DNA of 11,487 nt from Proteobacteria bacterium SPGG2 (GTDB taxonomy: Bacteria; Pseudomonadota; Gammaproteobacteria; Acidiferrobacterales; SPGG2), in NCBI GenBank assembly GCA_001643475.1, contig LXTK01000012.1, positions 1-11,487 of the forward strand, written 5' to 3'. A model generated the notes under the pieces. It was not told the origin of the DNA. It ran no database searches and saw nothing but the letters and a program-made list of their open reading frames with translations. A program made the position numbers and the translations under genes. Shown here piece after piece: positions 7,434 to 11,487 of this stretch; within the stretch, counting starts at the first letter, position 1; each line of letters starts with the position of its first letter.

Positions 7434-8789
7434 ATGGGTGCGATCATAGAGCGTTGCCGAAATTGGTTACCGGCTAGGTTGGATACTACCCAGTTACCAC
7501 CGCGTGTACGCGATGCGATCCGGCGCCAGCAAGAGTCCAGCGAGGTACTCATTGGGTGGATCCAGCTCGGGGTGGTCATTACTTTCGCTGTTCTCTATAC
7601 CTTGGCCCCGAAGACGTTTACCGAGGAGGCTGAATTTGCCCCGGTGCCGTGGGTGTTGGCTGCCTACTTTGTATTCACAGTGCTGAGATTGATACTTGCG
7701 CACTATGGCCGCTTGCCTCACTGGATGCTCTATCTTTCTGTAGTAGTCGACATGGTTCTGCTGCTCGGTCTCATCTGGAGCTTTCATCTCCAATATAAAC
7801 AACCCGCATCGTTCTATCTCAAGGCACCTACGCTGTTGTACGTGTTTATCTTTATCGCATTGCGTGCACTGCGTTTTCAAGCTCGTTTTGTCATCATCGC
7901 CGGCATTGTAGCTGCGCTCGGGTGGCTAGCACTGGTGGGATACGTGATTAGTGTCGATCCGCAAAACACGATGATCACACGCGACTATGTGGAATATTTG
8001 ACCTCAAATAGTGTGCTGCTCGGCGCCGAGTTCGACAAGGTAATTTCGATCCTTATGGTCACCGCGATAATCGCAATCGCTCTCACACGCGCACGTCGAT
8101 TGTTGATACAGTCGGTTGTAGACAGCAGCACAGCCCAGGACCTGTCTCGATTTGTACCGTCGGAAGTAGTCAGACAGGTAAAATCTTCCGAGGAACGGGT
8201 TAAAGCGGGGCAAGGTGAAGTTGGGCAGGCTACAATTCTTTTTACGGATATAGAAGGCTTCACAACCATCAGTGAAGCGCTGTCGCCGGAGCAGCTTATC
8301 GCGACCCTCAACGAATATTTCTCCGTAGTGGTAGAACCGATTGAGCGCTTCGGCGGTGTTATCAACCAGTTTCAGGGCGATGCGATTCTGGCCACCTTCA
8401 ATCTTCCGGAAAAGAATCCCGATCACGCAGCGAATGCGGTACAGGCCGCTTTGGAAATTCAAGATGTGCTTAAGGCACGCACGTTTGGTGAGAACATCAC
8501 ATTAAACTGCCGGGTTGGCATCAACACGGGTATGTGTGTCGGCGGGTTGGTTGGTACGGTTGACCGGCTTGGCTATACCGTGCATGGAGACAACGTAAAC
8601 CTGGCGGCGCGACTGGAGCAACTCAGTAAAGAATACGGCACCCGCATCATTGTATCGGAGGCTACGGCGGAACTCGCAGGGTGGGAACGTTTCGCGTTCG
8701 AGCGGATTGGGGAGGTACAAGTCCGTGGTAGGAAGACCGCGACGGTTATCTACACCGTATCACCGCTACAACTAAAATCAGCGCCCTAG
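7434..8789 (+). CDS. Membrane-anchored class III adenylate/guanylate cyclase
   Basis: A 451-residue inner-membrane protein from the ATG at 7434; a TTG at 7410 would add 8 residues, and neither start has a good Shine-Dalgarno sequence. Six hydrophobic segments lie roughly at residues 40-60, 72-92, 97-117, 132-147, 152-173 and 205-226. A short linker then leads to a cytoplasmic class III cyclase domain from about residue 266. Metal-binding aspartates are D272 in FTDIEGFT and D316 in FQGDAILATF. The transition-state residues N389 and R393 are present in GDNVNLAARLE. The position that normally holds the adenine-selecting Lys is Q312, and the partner position is T382, so purine preference is uncertain. 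Class III cyclases make cAMP or cGMP as homodimers. The gene lies 97 bp after the aminotransferase and converges on the HD gene. The membrane part resembles no sensor domain I can name. Confidence 0.9.
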   Translation: MGAIIERCRNWLPARLDTTQLPPRVRDAIRRQQESSEVLIGWIQLGVVITFAVLYTLAPKTFTEEAEFAPVPWVLAAYFVFTVLRLILAHYGRLPHWMLYLSVVVDMVLLLGLIWSFHLQYKQPASFYLKAPTLLYVFIFIALRALRFQARFVIIAGIVAALGWLALVGYVISVDPQNTMITRDYVEYLTSNSVLLGAEFDKVISILMVTAIIAIALTRARRLLIQSVVDSSTAQDLSRFVPSEVVRQVKSSEERVKAGQGEVGQATILFTDIEGFTTISEALSPEQLIATLNEYFSVVVEPIERFGGVINQFQGDAILATFNLPEKNPDHAANAVQAALEIQDVLKARTFGENITLNCRVGINTGMCVGGLVGTVDRLGYTVHGDNVNLAARLEQLSKEYGTRIIVSEATAELAGWERFAFERIGEVQVRGRKTATVIYTVSPLQLKSAP

Positions 8790-9418
8790 CTATACCCGTT
8801 GGCGTGTAAATCCTTCATGTAGCGGGCAATGTTCTTTCTTGCAATCGCCTCGTAGCGTGTTTGGAAAAAATCCGTAAAGAAAAAAGTCGGCCGCCTTACC
8901 AGCGAGTTTAGAAACTTGAGATGGCCGGCAAAAAACCTTTCGTCAGGCAGATGGGAAAATTCTTCCCGTACCGCTTGGCTATCCTGGATGAACACTCCCC
9001 AGGGCAAAGCGAAACTCGAAAGATCGATATCGACCATAAATTTCTCATCCAAACACTTTGGGTGTTCGGGATGTTTGGTGACCATGATCAAATCATAGAC
9101 ACTTTGTTTAAGCAATGACTGTTGATCATTGGTGATTTCTTCGAAGAGCTGGGCGCTCTCTAGTTCATTGTCGGCAGCGCCGGGTTCGTAGATGGCGTCG
9201 TGAAACCAAAGCCCCATCTCGACTGCATCGCAATTGTCCATGAGGTCCGCCGCAAGGTCGAATTGCTTTAGGCAATGAGCGATATGGTCACAAGTATGAT
9301 AGCGCCGATGCGGCTCGGAATAACGTCGAACCAAGTCCACATAGATTGTAGCCGGCCCTTCGCCTTCAGCATCGGCAAAACATCTGTTCCACAGTGCTAC
9401 AAAGCGACTCTCAACCAT
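8786..9418 (-). CDS. Predicted metal-dependent HD-superfamily phosphohydrolase
   Basis: A 210-residue cytoplasmic protein from the ATG at 9418-9416. In-frame alternatives are ATG at 9508 and TTG at 9514. I prefer 9418 because the family similarity begins at MVESRFVALW, and the upstream 30 residues look unstructured, but the Shine-Dalgarno support is weak. The HD motif is present: H41 and H45 in RYHTCDHI, H73-D74 in WFHDAIYEP, and a later Asp in VDIDLSSF (D130/D132). The C-terminal helices (HLPDERFFAGH, then a RP...F.T pattern) match the small uncharacterised HD family often annotated as predicted HD-superfamily hydrolases. The substrate is unknown; it is not an HD-GYP or PDE-type domain. It lies downstream of the cyclic-nucleotide-binding gene on the same strand and probably shares its transcript. 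Its TAG overlaps the cyclase TAG on the other strand. Confidence 0.85.
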   Translation of the reverse strand: MVESRFVALWNRCFADAEGEGPATIYVDLVRRYSEPHRRYHTCDHIAHCLKQFDLAADLMDNCDAVEMGLWFHDAIYEPGAADNELESAQLFEEITNDQQSLLKQSVYDLIMVTKHPEHPKCLDEKFMVDIDLSSFALPWGVFIQDSQAVREEFSHLPDERFFAGHLKFLNSLVRRPTFFFTDFFQTRYEAIARKNIARYMKDLHANGYS

Positions 9419-9565
9419 GGGTTGTCCACGAACTTGCCGCAGACTGGGGTTTGATTGCGTGGTTAACACCGTCCCACATTCCCGGGCGCGGCTGTCGTAT
9501 TTGGCCATACTCAAAGTATAGATCAGGTTTCCGGCCGTGAGAGGGCCGATCCTTACAGTCCATGG

Positions 9566-10030
9566 TCAGGACCCGTTTCGGTGCAATTCGCTCTGCAGCG
9601 CCTCGACTTGTTGGTGGGACCGGGCTAGCTTGTCGCTGAGTTGATGCATAAGATCGAGGGCGACTTCCGGGTTCTCGGTGACAAGCTTAAGAAATACTTC
9701 GTCGGTAATGCGCAACGCCTGCAAGCGGTTCTTCGCCCTTAGGGTTGTCAATCTCGGGGCGTTATTGAGCAACGCGAGCTCGCCGAAGATCTGATTGTTG
9801 CGAAGAACCCCTACCACCACATCCCCGGCATCGGTCTTAGCCAAAATTTCGACTTCACCACTAATAATGACAAAAGCGCAGTCGGCGGGATCACCTGCGT
9901 AGAACAGGACCTCGCCATCTTCAAAGGTCTGGTACTCACTGGTGAACGCCAACAGCTTGAGTTTTGAGGGCTCAAGCTTGGCAAACATCGGTACTTTACG
10001 AAGAGCCTCAGCTTCCTTGAGCAGATCCAC
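9566..10030 (-). CDS. Stand-alone cyclic nucleotide-binding domain protein
   Basis: A 154-residue cytoplasmic protein consisting of one cyclic-nucleotide-binding (CNB) beta-barrel and a C-terminal helix. The barrel starts near residue 16 (FAKLEPSKLKLL). The phosphate-binding cassette is FGELALLNNAPRLTTL at 82-97, with E84 and R93, the residues that hold the ribose hydroxyl and cyclic phosphate, both retained, so ligand binding is plausible. There is no helix-turn-helix, so it is not a CRP-type transcription factor. Residues from about 125 to 150 form an amphipathic, possibly coiled-coil helix. I chose GTG at 10030 because GGAGG lies 5 bases upstream; a TTG at 10042 would overlap that site. 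It begins 19 bp after the stop of the ABC ATPase gene, so a regulatory role on that transporter is likely, as an inference. Confidence 0.9.
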   Translation of the reverse strand: MDLLKEAEALRKVPMFAKLEPSKLKLLAFTSEYQTFEDGEVLFYAGDPADCAFVIISGEVEILAKTDAGDVVVGVLRNNQIFGELALLNNAPRLTTLRAKNRLQALRITDEVFLKLVTENPEVALDLMHQLSDKLARSHQQVEALQSELHRNGS

Positions 10031-10035
10031 GATAA

Positions 10036-10040
10036 CCTCC
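10036..10040 (-). promoter_or_regulatory. Shine-Dalgarno site deciding the start of the CNB protein
   Basis: The minus strand reads GGAGG here, 5 bases before GTG at 10030-10028. The spacing is near ideal and argues against the TTG at 10042, whose codon directly abuts this element. Confidence 0.65.
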
Positions 10041-10049
10041 AACCTGCGC

Positions 10050-11487
10050 TCAACCAGCCAGCACCAGTTCTTTTAGAACTGTATTTGGCTTATCCAGATC
10101 GGTAAACCGGCCCTGCTCGACGACCTTACCACCGTCGAGTACCAGGGTATGATCGAATTCACGACCTAGACTCGCACGGTGTAGCACCCAGATCAAGCCA
10201 CGGTCTCTGAACTCGCAAAACAGCGCCTCCATTATCTTGGCCTGGGTTGCGCCATCCATCGCCGCCGTTGCCTCGTCGATCACCAATAGATCTGGGCGCT
10301 TCAGTACCGCGCGCGCGATCGCAAGCTTCTGCCGCTGTACCGGGCTCAGGCGACTTCCGGCGATACCAACTTGATGATCGAGCCCCACTTGTATCACGGT
10401 ACGGCGGAGCCCAAGTTTCTCTGCGATCTCACCAATAAGCGTCCCCATCGTTGAGGCCGCCCGTGGCCTACCGTAGACCAGCCGACCAAACAGGATATTG
10501 TCTTGGATGGAGATGGCCGGGCTATATCGTTCCGGATCGAAGAACTCAATCGCCCCCTTATATTCTCCGAGGCCTTCGGCGAACGCGTGGCGGGCTGCCA
10601 ACAGTCGTACTTGCATGCGTGCATCAACAAGGCCAAGTCGGTGCCGGCTGGGGATCAGCTTAAACGGTAAGGACAATAACATGTTTCTGTCTTCGGGTGT
10701 CAACTGCGCCGACGCCACGCCCTCGATACGGGTGAGCATGTTTTGGAAGGTCGGTAGATCATCGGCTTGTATGAAACTGTATTGCGCGAACAACTCACTG
10801 CCCGGTTCCACGTCGGCGAACAAATCAACCATGACCGCCGCCAACTTACGACCAATTTCGATGAACTGAGGCATCAAGCCCGTGTCCTCCAACACTTTTC
10901 GCACGTAGTCGTTGACGGACAGATTCTCTATTTGAAAGCGGTCATCACACGGGGTACCGAATAGTAAATTCTCAGCGATGGTCATGCTACTGTTGTATCG
11001 ATTTCGATCGAACAGCTCCACTAGCGGCGCTACGTCCGGATCGCTGATACGATCTCGCAGCGCATTGCGGGCCTGCAGAATCTGAGCCGCAAGCTCAGGC
11101 TGCTCGTCCGGATCAATAGTGCCCTTTAGGCCAAGCTGATAGACGTCCTCATCCATATCAACCATACTCAATACGTCGATCGCTCTGTCGTTCAACTCAT
11201 TAGGTCCCGTAACACCGGCGGCGGCGTAGTCGATCCAGTCAGCGTTGATGTCATGCTGAGAGTCACCGGCAGCCGCAGCCTCCGCCATGCGAACCATGAA
11301 CTGTTGTTCGGCCTCGCCCTCGTATTTGGCCGCGAGTAGTGGGCGATGCTTTAACGCGTAAAATAGGTTGTCACGCAAATTGCCGGAACGCAGCTTCGGT
11401 TCTTGACCAACATAGGCGATCTGACGACCGGTCACTGTTTCGGGAGACTCGGTGAGTGCGATGTCACCGATATGCACACTGCCACCC
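10050..11487 (-). CDS. Atypical ABC transporter ATP-binding protein with large insertion (N-terminus cut by right window edge)
   Basis: The frame is open through the right edge (GGSVHIGD precedes the first in-window GTG), so the start, Walker A and any membrane domain lie outside; 478 residues are visible. Numbering from that GTG at 11477: Q-loop Q25 in AYVGQEPKLR, signature LSPVQ at 377-381 (canonical LSGGQ), Walker B LLVIDEA at 397-403 with E402, D-loop AAMD at 405-408, and switch H433. The end of the domain (LVLDGGKVVEQG) is typical of exporter-type ATPases. The Q-loop-to-signature distance is about 350 residues instead of roughly 50-60. The insert holds two similar segments, at 156-174 and 313-331, each FDxxRY followed by an (E/D)N(L/I)LFG motif. 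Catalytic residues look intact, so hydrolysis is plausible. It is followed by the CNB gene after 19 bp. The transported substrate is unknown; a glycan or lipid is possible from context. Confidence 0.85.
   Translation of the reverse strand, partial: GGSVHIGDIALTESPETVTGRQIAYVGQEPKLRSGNLRDNLFYALKHRPLLAAKYEGEAEQQFMVRMAEAAAAGDSQHDINADWIDYAAAGVTGPNELNDRAIDVLSMVDMDEDVYQLGLKGTIDPDEQPELAAQILQARNALRDRISDPDVAPLVELFDRNRYNSSMTIAENLLFGTPCDDRFQIENLSVNDYVRKVLEDTGLMPQFIEIGRKLAAVMVDLFADVEPGSELFAQYSFIQADDLPTFQNMLTRIEGVASAQLTPEDRNMLLSLPFKLIPSRHRLGLVDARMQVRLLAARHAFAEGLGEYKGAIEFFDPERYSPAISIQDNILFGRLVYGRPRAASTMGTLIGEIAEKLGLRRTVIQVGLDHQVGIAGSRLSPVQRQKLAIARAVLKRPDLLVIDEATAAMDGATQAKIMEALFCEFRDRGLIWVLHRASLGREFDHTLVLDGGKVVEQGRFTDLDKPNTVLKELVLAG

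Noticed and set aside
8004..8462. 152-residue minus-strand open frame
   Set aside because: It is antisense to the cyclase domain, whose catalytic motifs are on the plus strand; no recognisable family in the shadow frame.
9419..9514. N-terminal extension of the HD protein from TTG 9514 or ATG 9508
   Set aside because: The added residues show no family similarity and no good Shine-Dalgarno site; kept only as an alternative start.
9532..9548. Inverted repeat CGGCC/GGCCG between the CNB and HD genes, considered as a terminator
   Set aside because: The stem is only 5 bp with a 7-base loop and has no T-run on either strand, so it does not support a rho-independent terminator.

Overview
The window looks like chromosomal DNA from a Gram-negative bacterium, most likely a proteobacterium (possibly a gammaproteobacterium). 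This is inferred from the protein families, from tightly packed ATGA-type gene junctions and from moderate-to-high GC content (not computed). I see no tRNA, rRNA, CRISPR array, insertion sequence or phage gene. Both edges cut through genes.

Positions 1-5932 (minus strand) hold a compact six-gene glycan operon. In transcription order it encodes a GT28/MurG-like glycosyltransferase, two GT4 glycosyltransferases, a histidine (phosphoglycerate mutase-like) phosphatase, a second GT28-like glycosyltransferase, and a polysaccharide-deacetylase-like protein that runs off the left edge. Three of the junctions are 4-bp start/stop overlaps and the other two gaps are 9 and 12 bp, so the genes are very probably co-transcribed and partly translationally coupled. 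Together they suggest assembly of a surface or secreted glycan, or a glycolipid head group. The exact product cannot be read from the sequence.

Positions 5933-6180 form a divergent intergenic region with a plausible promoter for the glycan operon. On the plus strand follow a class V aminotransferase (alanine/serine-glyoxylate type), whose reading frame is broken near position 7108 by what looks like a 4-bp GATC duplication, and a six-helix membrane protein ending in a class III nucleotide cyclase domain.

Positions 8786-11487 (minus strand) hold a second operon. An ABC ATPase with a very unusual ~290-residue insertion between its Q-loop and signature motif is cut by the right edge. It is followed 19 bp later by a small single-domain cyclic-nucleotide-binding protein and then by an HD-superfamily phosphohydrolase. 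The HD gene converges on the cyclase gene and the two share a palindromic CTAG at their stop codons.

The most notable hypothesis is a local cyclic-nucleotide circuit: a membrane cyclase makes the signal, the CNB protein senses it and acts on the atypical ABC transporter encoded just before it, and the transporter may handle the product of the nearby glycan operon. Gene order supports this; nothing in the sequence proves it.
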